The notes beneath the pieces were generated by a model that was given only the letters and a program-made list of their open reading frames with translations, was not told the origin of the DNA and made no database searches. DNA of 64,000 nucleotides from the NCBI GenBank assembly GCA_963971305.1, contig CAXARO010001834.1:29067-93066 (forward strand), read 5' to 3'. The position numbers and the translations under genes were made by a program. This document shows, in pieces, positions 11,656-24,308 of this stretch; the stretch's first letter is position 1, and each line of letters starts with the position of its first letter. The DNA is from Arcuatula senhousia. Its lineage: Eukaryota; Mollusca; Bivalvia; Mytilida; Mytilidae.

Positions 11656-12614
11656 ATACAGTGGTTTTGTTATCTTTGTAAACTTATACTTATGAAAAAG
11701 TATAAAAGTTGTTACATACATATACTTTTGATAAAATAAAATTTATAGAATTAAAAGTGCAAGTTTTAAGTTATAATGTTCAAAAAGGGTAATACTGTGT
11801 GGAATAAAAACAGAAGAGACTTGTTAAAGATGGCAAAGTTGACCATTCTGGACAGTTAAAAAAAGGTAACACTCCTAGGAATAAAGGATAAAATCTGTCT
11901 CGTAAGCCATCTGATGTGAAAACTACCTATGAACACATGGAATCCAAGGAGTTTGATCTCGTAGTTAAGGTGGATGGTAAAATAAAATATATAAAAAAAA
12001 TAGACATTTTTTTCTAGTCCGTCTTGACAACCTTCTTTTTAAAAGTACACTATTTACCTGTTGAATTTAATTACGTCATACACCATGTTGTTTTTTAAAC
12101 TCCTTCGCAGTATGCTTATCCTTCCAGACAAAATAGCACCGTATGGACTCGTGAGCGGATGAAAAGGTGATTCACGTACATGGAAATGGTAAATAACACA
12201 CTTTGAAAAGGCAAAATTTTCAAAAATAGCAATATGTCATCAAAAAGGTCTACAATAAGCCCAGTAGCCATTCTTATATAAAAACAAATGCTATTGCACG
12301 GAACACCTCATATCTTTAGGTGTTAAATTTTGTTGGCATCATAATTCATTATTGAACGATTTGTTCCACAACCTCTTTACAAAATCAATACTTCATTTGA
12401 AATATGAATTTATTTACAAAAAAAATATTTACACACATTTCTGCTCAAACAGGTCAAAATTTTTAGAACAATCATTATCACATGGAATGTGTTAAAATGA
12501 TAAATGAGTTCATTTATCTTATATATTGCTTGTAAATGACGATACACCGATAACGCAGGGCGAAAAGGTTACAAAATACGTTAGAAAAACTAACAAGAGT
12601 TAACACTAAAGTAT
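11656..12614. other. No gene seen; one arm of a distant inverted repeat
   Basis: Non-coding. At about 12146-12215 the strings CGTATGGACTCGTGAGCGGA, then ATGGAAATGGTAAATAACAC and ACTTTGAAAAGG occur. They appear reverse-complemented at 15241-15292. The two arms lie about 3.1 kb apart and the arm here carries an extra ~20 bp (AAAAGGTGATTCACGTAC). Confidence 0.45.
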
Positions 12615-12744
12615 GTCTCGCCTGCCCGCACCATCAGAAACAATTATTCTTTCTTACATCCACTATATTTTGAATTTACATGGATTTTCAGTTTCTGAGA
12701 TCAAAAAATGTTTATAGAACTTAAACATTGCAAATATATGCAAT

Positions 12745-13428
12745 AAAAATAATCAAAGTCACTCAACCGGAAAATCAAGGTCAAGGTCAAAAGATGAGGA
12801 TGTAACTGTGCTAATCTACTACTGAGGCATATGCATACCAAGTTTCATCATCCTAGGACTTATAGTTCTTTAGATATGGAGGTGCTCGCAAAACTTTTCC
12901 ATTGCTATTATATGTATTGAAAATTGTCAAAGTCACTCAACTGAAAAATCAAGGTCAAGGTCAAAAGATGAGGATGCAACTGTGCTAAGCTACTACTGGG
13001 GGATATGCATACCAAGTTTCATCAACCAATGACCTATAGTTCTTGAGATATGGAGGTGCTCGCAAAACTTTTCCATTGCTATTATATGTATTAAAAATTG
13101 TCAAAGTCACTCAACCGTAAAATCAAGGTCAAGGTCAAAAGATGGGGATGCAACTGTGCTAAGCTACTACTGGGGCATATGCATACCAAGTTTCATCAAC
13201 CTAGGACCTATAGTTCTTGAGATATGGAGGTGCTCGCAAAACTTTTCCATTGCTATTATATGTATTGAAAATTGTCAAAGTCATTCAACCGGAAAATCAA
13301 GGTCAAGGTCAAAAGATGGGGATGCAACTGTGCTAAGCTACTACTGGGGCATATGCATACCAAGTTTCATCAACCTAGGACTTATAGTTCTTGAGATATG
13401 GAGGTGCTCATAAAACTTTTCCAAAAAG
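12745..13428 (-). repeat. 174-bp tandem repeat, ~3.9 copies
   Basis: AATCAAGGTCAAGGTCAAAA begins at 12773, 12947, 13121 and 13295, exactly 174 bases apart. Each unit also has CATATGCATACCAAGTTTCATC and GAGATATGGAGGTGCTC (first unit slightly divergent). It is the core of the surrounding element. Confidence 0.85.
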
Positions 13429-13430
13429 TT

Positions 13431-13493
13431 AACGCCGCCGTCGCCGCCGTCGTCGTCGTCGCCGCCGTCGCCGCCGCCGCCGCCGCCGCCGGT
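13431..13493 (+). repeat. (GCC/GTC)n trinucleotide microsatellite
   Basis: An uninterrupted run of GCC and GTC triplets. In the six-frame view it makes alanine-, valine- or glycine-rich ORFs that are artefacts of the repeat. Confidence 0.9.
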
Positions 13494-14547
13494 AAAGTAA
13501 CACCTATGTCCCGCTCTGCTTCGCAGGCGAGACAAAAAGGGTCAATGCGTGTTAAATTACAACACAATAATGTAAATAAAGCGAAATTTGTTACATATTT
13601 GTTTTTTATTCCCATAAAATATTGTTTAATCAATTGTTGCATATACATGAGGCGAAAAAAAACATGTATATCCCAATCTTTAATTGCATAATTATACAAA
13701 CATCTTTACATAAATATGTGTTACTGTTTGGAAAATAAATTTAATTATCAGGTAAACGAAAAGAGGCTGTGAAATTAAGATAGCACGCGTAGAAGTTTAA
13801 TTTATTTGATTGTCTTAAATAAGCCTAACTTGATGTTAACGTTTGGCTATAAACTTAACTACCAACAATCATGGACAGGAGTTTCTTAAAATAGTTTACT
13901 GAATTCCAGCATAAAATTAATTTGAAAGTATTTTAAATGCATTTAAAATTATACTACATACCTTAATTTCTACAAACTATTAGTAAATAAATAAAAAAAA
14001 AAACTAAAAAAAACCCAAAAACTGCTTTTTGACGATTTTGAATTATTAAATTAATGCTTGTATTGATTGAGAAATATATCTCTTTTGTTGTCTTTTAGTG
14101 CCACATTTTTGTTTTGGTCGGTTGAGCCATAGTTTGCTTTTCTTTCTTATTGGCATATTACATGAAAAAAATGTACTCCTTAATTCTTGAATGAAGGAAA
14201 TAAATTGATATTGATGTATAGTGCTTACAAAATTGTACGCGGACTGTTTTAAAGTAAGTAAGGGAGTTGAATGTCAGACAATCTGGTCGACTTTGAAAAT
14301 TACTTTTGCCAAGGAATTTTCCTTCGATTTATAAGGGTCAGAGAGAGAGTTTTAAAATGGACATGTTTTGTGTTTCGGGTTCATATGTGTAAAATGTATT
14401 TGATAAATACTTTCTATTCTAAAACGTATGTTTAAGATAAATGGTTTTATATGTCATGTTTTAATACGCTTAATATCGCATCGAAATAGTTGACGGAATA
14501 GCCGAAGACACTGTACATGTTTTCAAAGAAGAAGTTTTCATAAATTC

Positions 14548-14600
14548 AAATGACAACAAATTTCCAGACATTAAATTTTCCTACGCCTGACGCGTTCTAC
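14548..14600 (-). repeat. Fragment of the GCGTCAGGCGTAG repeat
   Basis: Read on the minus strand this is AACGCGTCAGGCGTAGGAAA, then TTAATGTCTGGAAATTTGTTGTCATTTG. It is a diverged piece of the repeat found twice at 61790-62030 and 62130-62380. Confidence 0.6.
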
Positions 14601-15240
14601 CAAAATTAGGATTCCCGACTTTTTATTTCATAGCAGTATTTTTTTTAAATAATGATTCAATTTGAATTGTATCTTTTTTTGCCCGGCAGTCTGTATGTGT
14701 AACATTGCTCTTGGCAGCCACAGTCATCAACATAGACACTGACTAGTAGATCTACAAATTGAGTAATACAGGTTGTTATTGATTCTTTCGGAATGAGAAA
14801 GATTTATCGTTATATAACCATCCCTTTCAGCATTAATCATTTGTTGTTTCTTGACCATTTTTATATGCGTTACCGATTGATAACCTTTTCAGACGGCGTT
14901 ACTTTAATTTTCGGGCATAACTTTTATTATAAGATCCGTGCCTATAAAAAAAAACGGTGTTTTGATATATTTCATATCCCTAAAAGCACGTGAATGCACA
15001 TTATATTCTTAAAAAGGGTGATTTTATTAGAAAAAAATATGTTTTATTGTTGTTTTTTTTGTAACATCATTTTGTCATTAAGTTGGAAGAAAACTGAAAC
15101 ATTCTTTCGAAAAATATCATGCATCTTAAGAAAGGGAACGGTTTCAGGTGTTCCGTGAGCCATGGCATTTAATATATAGTTGAAATGGGTAACGAAAAAT
15201 GATACTCAAACATACCTTGTTTTGTTTTTAATCCGTTTAT

Positions 15241-15292
15241 CCCTTTTCAAAGTGTGTTATTAACCATTTCCATCCGCTCACGAGTCCATACG
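15241..15292. repeat. Arm of an inverted repeat with 12146-12215
   Basis: CCTTTTCAAAGTGTGTTATT, then ACCATTTCCATCCGCTCACG and AGTCCATACG, is the reverse complement of the sequence at 12146-12215 apart from the extra ~20 bp there. The two arms may be the ends of one element or two inverted copies of a dispersed repeat. Confidence 0.5.
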
Positions 15293-16940
15293 GTGAAAAA
15301 GGGTATGATTATCCCACTGCTACAAGCTTGTATGAATTCCATTAAGATTCTTGATAAAAACACAAATTAGAATACATTTTCAAAATTTTGCTATTATAGT
15401 TAGCCATAAAAACATCAAATTTTCTGTAATATTTTTTGTCTTAGAAGAATCAATTCAATTTGTTATAAAACCGGTTTAAATGAGTTCGCACTATGTTAAG
15501 GTGAAGTTAAGTAGAAGTATTTAGGCTATACTATAAACAATGTGGTTGCACAATGCATTTAGGTATATATGAGTACTTTTCATGGTTTTTAATTTAGAGA
15601 GTAGGGGTCAAAAAGAGGTCATTGAAAAGAAGCCCAGAAAGCATGTTGCAGTGATTAGTGTACGGACCGTTACGGACGGGAAGGAGTTTGATGTTTTTTC
15701 TTATCTTTTAGATCGGTGTCCGTAAATTGTGATTTTGTAAATTTGCATTGTGTTGGATTAGATATCCAATTCAAAAAGCAGGCATCCGGTAACTGTTCCA
15801 TATCAAGATGTTTATCAATGAAAAATAAAACTTGGTAAATACGTCCCTTGAATTAATTTCGATAACAACAGATTCAAATGAAATTGATCTTTTAATCTTG
15901 CCTGTAACATAGAATTTTCTAACCAATATCTATCTTTAGTAAAGGTAATTACCTAACATTTCCCTGAGGTTTGAGAATGTACTGCAGGTATTACGCCTTG
16001 TGTAATTTTTTAAAGGTTGAGTTGACATTCGTTTCCTTTCCAACGTACACCAAGTTTTATTCGAATAATTAAACAACACGACTTTGTTGACCGTTCAAAC
16101 AACAGTTTACATTGCAGAAAAGATTTCTTAATAACATAACATGTGTCACGTATATGATAACTGTCAGATCCTTTTGCAATAAATGCAAAAAGTTATGTTT
16201 ACATTTCGCCTCCATCGTTATTTACATCGTAAAAAAAATAAAGACACAGGGTTTTTTTTTCTGCAGGGGAGATAATTGAATACCACTGATTCGATTCGAA
16301 TACAAGTATAAATATGTGATTACATTTCACTAAGATCGCATAGACAAAATATCGTGTGTTATAGAGGATAAGGTATGTAAAATTTAAGATTATATGGTAT
16401 AAAAACATCCAGTTAGGTGTCTCAATTTTTATCCAAAATAATGGCTTGTTATCAAATTTGTTAAAATGGCAAAATTTCCACCTTTTAATCATAAACCATG
16501 TACTTACTCTTTTACTAGATTCATTTTTTGTTTAAAAAAAATTGCAATGATATGAAGAGAACACTCGAAATCAACATCCATAAATATTGCAGTATCTGCT
16601 AACATATAGAACTTTTATAGTCGAGTAAAAAAAACAACTTTTGTTTTATTCTAGTCGTTTGATGTTTAAGAATAGGGGTCTGCTATATCAGTACTGGATT
16701 TGAATTATGTGCATTTTATTTAAACCTTGGACCGATTGATGAACGGCAAGTAACTTTAAATGCTGCTGGCTGTTTTAAATTGTGGTTGTTCCAAACAACC
16801 GCTTGATATGTGAGCTGTACAGAATAAACCTATTGCACTTCTCATTATTTTCTATTGTTTGTTAAAAAGCAATGTACACATATCAGAAGTACATATATAT
16901 CTAGGTACATTAATGAAAGAAAGGAAATAAAATTACATGA

Positions 16941-18340
16941 AATAACAATATATCCTTCGGCTTTATATATGGAAACGATTTATGAATGAAAATCTTCGTA
17001 AATCTTTGAGGAATAGACACATTATATCCTTTAACAGTGTCATACATCTTTGTTAAAAATGGTCATACGGCATAATGACTTTGATTTTGATAGAGATAAA
17101 AAGATGTATGTACGCATAAACCATACAATCCTGTTATGTTTATGTTTAAAATGTGTCAAGAAAAAGTAAGAAATAGTTAATACATAATCGTAAAACCTCA
17201 GAAACTCCTTAATGGAAAATTATTTTGAAATACATCATGCCTTTTGAAATCTTTGTATTTACCGTATGAGAAGAATTATCTTATAATTTATATTTAAATT
17301 TTAGATGCAATAAAACAACCTTTAGAAATAGAATAATGCCATTGAATAGCACTTAAAGGGATTATCTCTAATTTGTTTCTGATCAAAAGACATAATCTTG
17401 ACTTATATAATGGCACCGTTATTTTTGAAACAGAAACGATCTACCCTTATCTCCGAATAATTATTTGTTTGTTGTAAGGGAGCCACCATTTAATTTTTAT
17501 GGTGGTGGCTATTGATATTTTCTCCGTTCTGCCTTTTTATTTTCGGAAAAAGCTGATCCTGGATTTTTGTGCCAATTTTTTATTATTGTTAAAAAATATT
17601 ATAAAATTTTCATCCTGCCTTTTTTAATTCAAAGCACTGTCCTGTCTTTTTATTTCTTGATTTTTTTCATCCTGCCTTTTTATTTCAAATTTCACCATAA
17701 TACCCGATAAAAATCAAATGGTCGGTCCCTAATAATATGGAGAGATGAATTTCAATTAAGATCCAAAAACTTAGCGGCGTTTTCTAAAATGTGGCAGAAA
17801 AAGTTTTTATTAGGGTCAAAACATATAGTAAGCACATGTTAGCCAGGAACACTTATCAATATATGGAAACAAATATAAATGAAGTTACCATGTATCCTTA
17901 TGTTCTATAAATGGACACCATTTATGAATGAAAAACTTCGTAAATCTTTAAGAAACAGACAAACTGGTCGAGTTATATCTTTAACCGTGTGACATGTCTT
18001 TGTTTAAAATTGTTATATGGCATTACGAAGCGGAGGTACCAATGGGGTATCAGAATGTCAAAAGTCTGAAAGAGCAGAGACAAAACCATTAAACACCAAC
18101 AAGAACGGGACAAAAACAGACAACATGTAAAACATGGAAACACAAAATACTGAATATCAATCAACAACGCGAACTCCAGTTGAAACAAATATAAACGATA
18201 TTCCCATGTATCCTGCTGTTCTATAAATGGAAACGATTTATGAATGAAAAACTTCTTAAATCTTTAAGAAACAGACACACGACTTTGATCTTGAGAGAGA
18301 TAACAAGATGTATGTACGCATAAACCATACAATCCTACCT
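16941..18340 (+). repeat. Local repeat in three partial copies
   Basis: Copies begin near 16941, 17866 and 18183. They share CTATAAATGGAAACGATTTA, TGAATGAAAAACTTC.TAAATCTTT and (copies 1 and 3) AAGATGTATGTACGCATAAA, then CCATACAATCCT. A Penelope-like 3' tail (18027-18185) lies exactly between copies 2 and 3. Between 17140 and 17865 there is no gene; it includes several CCTGCCTTTTTAT motifs at 17530-17690. Confidence 0.55.
18027..18185 (-). mobile_element. Penelope-like 3' tail, solo 5'-truncated insertion
   Basis: The minus strand reads from CAACTGGAGTTCGCGTTGTT to GGTACCTCCGCTTC, matching 11492-11653 with minor changes. It contains no RT sequence. It is inserted between two copies of the local repeat. 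The right flank restarts with AAACAAATATAAA, which is also found upstream at 17869, so the insertion may have come with a long duplication of target DNA; divergence of the two flanks also allows a pre-existing tandem repeat. Confidence 0.65.
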
Positions 18341-19490
18341 TTGTTCAATGACTCTCTGCAAATTAATGTCTTCAACCATTTTTTATAAGATTCATCGGTT
18401 TTGTCTCATCAGATCATGCTTATTTTCTTGGATTTAATTTGATTAATACCGGTAGTCTGAAAATAACATTTTAATCTAGATCTATTGTTAGGTTTTACAC
18501 ATTTTTTGGTAATGGCTCTTGTCAGGAATTGTGAATTTCTGATAAATCAAGTTTTTAAATATATTTTATGCTAGTGTGAAGACTGATTGAATATTGAGTT
18601 TTTGCTTTTTATAGAGGATGTTCCACTAATATAACACCTGACCGCGACACTCATTTGTGCACCGTGACGGGCAAAAATGACAAGATCCTTAATTGGCATA
18701 AAATATGCCTATTGTATATCCAAAGAGATTAGGACACCTGGGATCCCTTAGAGACGGTTGAATAAGACAAATTCTTCCTACACAGGCAATTTTATAAACG
18801 TAAATTTAACGTAAAACATTAATGTTAAATTAGCGTTAATCGAGCTTCGGTTGTTAATTTTACGTTTAAGTTTAACATTTTAAAAAATCACATAATTCAA
18901 CAGGAAAAGTAAATTTTGGCATTAAGCCGAAAATTGATTTATTCAAGGGTTACTTCAAGCCTATGGTTATCAAGTAATGTTACGGGTATATTTACTATGT
19001 TTTAATCGTTTCTTTTGTAAGTGCATATTTGTGACGTCATGTATTACGTAGTTCCTTACGCTGTTTAGAAATCGATAAGCGAGGACGTGTTCGTTTTCCA
19101 TAACAAATCACAAAGGAATTTGCGAATTTTTCTTACGGTAAGGTACATTAGCTGAAAAGAACCTTTAAAATGATTATTTAGGAAAACATTTGTTTGTAAT
19201 TGTGAAATTACAGAAAAAGTAACAAAATATTCTGACATTCGCAAAGTTGTTTTCTTTTACTTCTGATCAGATTGTATCGATTCGTCAATTCCAGGTTTAA
19301 TTTTTTTTTTTCAAAACTTAATCAACGGCCATGCATTTAACAAAGCGATTTCAATAAAAGGTCATTATATAATGTAGTGTTTAAACTTTTTAATTATTTT
19401 TTTTTCATGTATTAATTGTTTATATTTTATTAAAAGTATGGAATTTTGCACATAATTTTATTTTAACAAATTGGTCAGGTGTCGTTTAAT
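18341..19490. other. No gene seen; contains a repeat shared with 25.3 kb
   Basis: Non-coding. The segment 18790-18890 has repeated TTAACGT/ACGTTAA motifs in both orientations. The segment 18912-19115 is a repeat shared with 25270-25473 and is listed separately. Confidence 0.4.
18912..19115 (+). repeat. 204-bp dispersed repeat, copy 1
   Basis: It starts ATTTTGGCATTAAGCCGAAA and ends CAAATCACAAA. The copy at 25270-25473 differs at only a few positions. There it lies directly after a repeat unit that ends in GAATAAATTA; here the flanks are different. Confidence 0.8.
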
Positions 19491-20337
19491 GCAAGAAGCA
19501 AAGGCGTACCAAAGGGGTAATCAGTATCATAAAACCGTGAAGACAAAGACAAAACCGGCAGACAAAAAATCATCACAACAAAACAAACCACATAACAACA
19601 TAAAACACACACAAATAACAACAAAACCGCATTCAGCAACGCGAACTCAAGTCGAAACGAGAGTGAACTCAGATGCTCCGGAAGAGTAAGCAGTTCCTGC
19701 TTGCTATAGCACACCCGTCACGTTGCCAAAGATCGATTAAGTGTTGGTCAAATCCTGAAAGGATGACATTACAAAACTCTATGTCAAACCAACATCTGTG
19801 CTCATCTGAGAGATAGAAATCCCGTATTTGCATACAAGCACATGATGTCGTCCGTAAAATTTCTTGAGTGATGACAACAACCTGGGAGCAACGTACCCCT
19901 GTGTTAACAATTTGCTTGTCAGCCGTGTAGCTCTATCAAGGAAGTCGTTGTACTCCCCACATGCTCTGGAATAACGAATCAATTGTGATACGTAAACTCC
20001 ATATGCTGGAGCGGACGGAATGTTGCTACACAGAAAGGGAAAGTTAACTATTGGAAAGTTGAAGTCATCACGTTTGTCATATAGCCTTGTACAAAGCCTT
20101 CCTTGTGTGTCAATTTCGAAAAATAGATCCAAATATGAAGCAGACCTTCTAGAATCTGTAGTGTCCTTTACCTCAAGTTCCTTCGGATATATGAGATGTA
20201 AATAGTCACCAAATCGAGGATTGTTTAGTGAAAGGACATCATCAATATAACGAAATGTGAGATTGAAGGATAAAGCAAGTTTGCGGTCCTTTTTGTCTAG
20301 AATTGATTGTAAGAAGTCTGCTTCATATGAATGCAAA
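19491..20337 (-). pseudogene. Penelope-like RT, 5'-truncated, open C-terminal ORF
   Basis: The minus ORF 20336-19779 is open for 185 codons. It runs from HSYEADFLQSILDKKDR through RYIDDVLSLNNPRFGDYL (catalytic motif C), YLDLFFEID and LYDKRDDFNFP to SQMSTDVGLT. It starts inside the motif B region, so it lacks motif A and the IPKLHK segment. The conserved 3' tail follows down to 19491. The absence of stop codons over 185 codons suggests a younger insertion than the copy at 10 kb, even though it is 5'-truncated. Confidence 0.75.
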
Positions 20338-20929
20338 TTATTTTACCATTTTACTATAACACAATAAAAAGAAAAGAACGGAAATTTTTATTCGACAAGT
20401 TTATGCATATCATTTATAAATTCATTATGCAAATTGTTACACGGAAACGCACATCCTAACAATATTAATTTATGCAAACTATAAGTGAAATGTGAGCTAT
20501 GAAGACAAGATTTATTTACAAGAATTTCATGAAGAAGAAAATACTAGTGATACATGTACTCTAATAATAATCATAATAATTTTTGAAAAAAAGCAAGTTA
20601 ATAATTAGTTTTTGGTCAGTTTCAGTGTAACCAAATGGCTCAATTGTCAGCCGGGAAAAGAATAAAGACGACGAAAGCAGCAGCCGAGAAATTTACCAGT
20701 CCTTCCGTTCAAAATCCAACACGAACAACAACTTCATCAATTGATTCATCATCTAATGCTATGTTAAAACATGCCCTCTGCACAGTAAAACTTTTTCAAT
20801 TAAAGGCCAAACTGAATTAAAAGTTCACGCTTGCGGAATATAAAACCAGCATAACTTCGAAAATGTTGCAGCTTCCTCTTTATATTAACATGCACCGATG
20901 AAAGAATTTGCAAAGGTAATGTTTTGAAT

Positions 20930-21020
20930 TTAAATAAATAAATAAATAAACCCTAATATATCAATTCTAAATTAGAGAATAGCTAAATAAAAACTGAATG
21001 AATAAATAAATAAATAAAAT
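20930..21020 (+). repeat. (AAAT)n microsatellites
   Basis: Two runs of AAAT/AATA tetramers at about 20930-20950 and 20998-21020, separated by ~45 bp. Confidence 0.8.
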
Positions 21021-22772
21021 AATGAATTTCCCTTTGCTGATTATTTAAATGGACACTTACACTGCCATGTAATGCAGATTCATAGCATTATCATGAACAA
21101 AATTAAGAAACTAACGGATAACAAATCCCTTTTCAAATACACATTCGAAGGACATCAACATGATAAACGAGAAATGCAATTTGTCAAACATTGGATGTAC
21201 ATTGTATGTATATAAACATGTATTAAAACATATGTTTTAACATTTTGCAGTCACGTAGATGGTTGCCATTGGTAACAGAAATGCAAGGAAACAATGTGTT
21301 TATATTGAACTTTAAGAAATACCTTCATGATTTTTTTTTAAATTCATGGGTTTCATTTAATGGTTTGTATTGCAAATCAAATAATTGAATGTCCGTTAAT
21401 GGAGAAGTTACTTCTTTTATTGTCCGTTGCAATGTTATATGCTAAAATGATAGCTAGATGTTTGTTCATCATATATTGAGGGATAACTCCATTCGTTTAC
21501 ACCCATGGTATCTCTGAAAGACAAGAGCTTGGTTATTTTAAATGTACAAGTCTGTTAAATACTGGTTTTTTAGTGCCTTTTTGGATTATTTAATATAGAA
21601 TAAGTCTTTAAGGTGTTAAACTAATTTACTAGTTTTTAAGAAGAAATAATTGCCAACTTACAGCATTTACTCAATAACTGAATGCAAAATATTTTTTTTT
21701 CTGAGTTTCAGTCGCACTATACATTTCATGCCGGAGATCTTAGCAGGAAGTAGTTTGTGCATAAGGAGTCAAATATCAACGGGTAAAGTCACCGTAATGT
21801 TAAAAAGACAAAAGGTAAGGTTATTTTGTACCATCACACACAAACATAATTAATGAAAAAAAAATGAAATCTAAATTTTATACATAATTATTTCATATCA
21901 AGTTCAAAGACTATCAAGGATGATGACAAAATTGATATATAATATTTACATTATACTTAATATCTTTTTGTGAAATTTTGATCTTATATAGTTTGAAAAC
22001 CCTCACATTTGATAATTTTTATGATGATTATTTAATCCTATTGTACTTTATCCAAATCGACCAGATCATAACATCATGAGAATTAGATATTGTTTCTTTT
22101 TTAATTAATTATTTGTTATCGCAGATATTAGTTTAACATTGTAACTTGTTCTGTTCTTTATGATTAGTTTTAAAGTTTAGTTTGCTGTTTTTTAATTGTT
22201 TTTTTTTCTATCATCTTGTCCAGTCATACCATTTGTTTTATCTAAGGTCTTTTGACTGTTTTATTCCGAACTTTTATTATATAAATCAAAACTTGTTTGT
22301 GTCCCGATTTATATGTCTGAAACACCGCCGCCGGGACATAAAGCAAACAACAATCATTCAATCAATCAGTATTAGATAATACGTAAAGATGCTCAAGCAC
22401 TTGTTAAAATTGTAAATGAATAAATGCGTTACTATAGCACCATTTGTGAATAGCTATATACATTTGTATATACACATTGATCAGAAAGCGGTCTCATGCA
22501 CTGCCACTGAGTTAAAATTACAAATACGAACATAATTTAGACCCTTCAGCGTTCATGTGTGAAACTGACAGTTTCTCCGTTTGCACTATAAGTTCAAGTT
22601 GTTATTTTCAAAGTTAGCAGCAAGCAAATATCCTTTATCTTGATTATTTCATCGAATTGTACTAGGTAAACCAAAACATCATTAAAATATGAAGTAAAGA
22701 TACTGCACACAATCACACACACACACACTTACCAAACCAAAGGTAAATTTACCACACGCACACGTTGGGTTA

Positions 22773-22832
22773 AAATAATAATAATAATAATAATAATAAT
22801 TAAAAAATAATAATAATGATAATAACAATAAA
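22773..22832 (+). repeat. (AAT)n microsatellite
   Basis: About nine AAT triplets, then interrupted AAT/GAT/AAC units. A short (AC)n run precedes it at 22710-22730. Confidence 0.85.
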
Positions 22833-23864
22833 TAAATCCGCGCCATATCATTATTTGAATATAGTTAATTCAACGACGAGGATATAAACCTGTATCCCTT
22901 CAGCATACATTTTGTACATGATGCAAATAGACAGTTTTATTTTTATAGTTGTCAACCAACATCCTTAAAGTTAAACAATTTATTTTAAGAAATTAAAAAT
23001 AAATAATATAAATAGAATAAATAAAATCAGTTGCAGATGTCATACACAACTCACACCTGCAATAGTACATTTGGTAAACGTACAACAACTGTTAAATTGT
23101 AATTTAAGATAATTATTGGTTGTCTGTAAATCTCGTCCCTGAATAATAACTGATCAAATTTTATAGGAGAATATATTTATAAAATACAATTAAAACGTGT
23201 TCATATATGTATTATTTCAAACAATTATTCAAAACACACAAACGATTTATTTATTTATATCTTATTTTATTTTTTCTTTATTTTATTTTTTTTCCGCAAA
23301 ATTATGCTGGCATTAGCATGATTAGCTGTTTTGGAAATATTATATTCCAAGCATACATAATGAACGAAGTATTAGTATTCATAAGATAAGAATACTTGGG
23401 GCTTTCAAGAACACGTACACAGAAAAACACTAAATTCACACATGCACATAGGTGTCCATGTTCATTTTCTTGCATAGGCTCAAACTTGATAATTGGTATC
23501 TATAAAGCATTGTTGTATTGACTTGGTACATTGAAATTTTATAAATTACTAAAAATAGTGTAATCAACTACCAGTAACAAATTTATTTTACGCGTGAAAT
23601 TTCAAAACACATGGTTTATAAAAGGGCACACATGTCGTACACCTTGTTGATAATTGATATGGAATTTTGTGGCAGGTTTATGGTGGTCTTAGGGCACTAG
23701 ACGTGATTCCTTAACCATTCCAAAAATAAAAATAAATCTGTCCAAAGTTGAAGATTCCCGAGATTTTCTTGTTTTGCATACAGGTGAGGTGGAACCGATT
23801 TTTATTAAGTTAAAGTTTGGTTTTTGAGAAACCGTATTAAATCATTATACGACAAATACTTAAT

Positions 23865-24308
23865 ATTTATCCTTCATGTGTCCTTGGATTCTGATGTCGG
23901 GTCAGTGCTCAGCCCACAGAGCGACCAAGTGTGTACCCTAGGTGGCTGAATAGGGTAGCCCTCGTCCGCGGGGGTTGTCAGGTCTATAATACGGAAACCC
24001 TGACCGCTGACCATAGTGGGCCAACGTGTGTGAAGAGTGCCACACTTCATGCACGTAAAAGACCCCTTTGTGGACCGCCCAGTAGTGCACCACATAGGCT
24101 AAATTTTCCGACCCTACCCACCTCTCCCCTTTTTCCTGTGGTTCTTCAAAATTTACCGGTCCTTTGTGTCCCACCCCATCCCCATTTTTCATTTATCATC
24201 ATCATTTCATGCTCATTTTGTCATCCTTTTCATGTTCATCGCCTGTAAATAACCTATATAGCGTTGCACGGGCGTAAAACACCAACTCACTCACTCACTC
24301 ACTCACTC
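23865..24308 (+). mobile_element. SINE-like retroposon with (ACTC)n tail
   Basis: This G+C-richer block ends GTTGCACGGGCGTAAAACACC, then AACTCACTCACTC, a tetranucleotide tail typical of mollusc SINEs and of the LINEs that move them. It holds CATGCACGTAAAAGACCCC, which resembles the conserved GCACGTTAAAGAtCCC core of metazoan SINEs (from memory). The 5' boundary is uncertain, and I cannot identify a convincing tRNA-type A/B box promoter. ORFs on both strands here look like chance. Confidence 0.5.

Larger units (their letters stand above)
12615..13533 (-). mobile_element. Helentron-like element, family C
   Basis: Read on the minus strand it starts TTTTT|GTCTCGCCTGCGAAGCAGAG, continues to a (GGC)n/(GAC)n microsatellite, then four tandem units of 174 bp, and ends in GGGCAGGCGAGAC. 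The plus-strand ends GTCTCGCCTGC (12615-12625) and GCAGGCGAGAC (13523-13533) are a perfect 11-bp inverted pair. The arm-microsatellite-tandem-core order is the same as in family A although the sequence is unrelated. It encodes no protein. The class is inferred from architecture. Confidence 0.55.
13534..16940. other. No gene seen
   Basis: A+T-rich, with several short ORFs of no recognisable composition (for example 14793-14993 + and 16199-16492 -). Two repeat fragments are listed separately (14548-14600 and 15241-15292). I see no splice-site-flanked exon that I could defend. Confidence 0.4.
20338..23864. other. No gene seen; microsatellites
   Basis: A+T-rich. A small ORF at 20635-20820 (+) begins MAQLSAGKRIKTTKAAAEKF and is Ser/Thr-rich, with no recognisable domain and no support beyond being open. 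Simple repeats are at 20930-20950, 20998-21020, 22710-22730 and 22773-22830. Nothing else is identified. Confidence 0.4.

Noticed and set aside
13341..13699. Ala-, Gly- and Val-rich ORFs on both strands
   Set aside because: They are translations of the (GCC/GTC)n microsatellite and its flanks; all frames are open there because the repeat lacks stop codons.
23874..24248. ORFs on both strands in a G+C-richer block
   Set aside because: The block is a SINE-like retroposon with an (ACTC)n tail; higher G+C reduces stops and opens chance frames.
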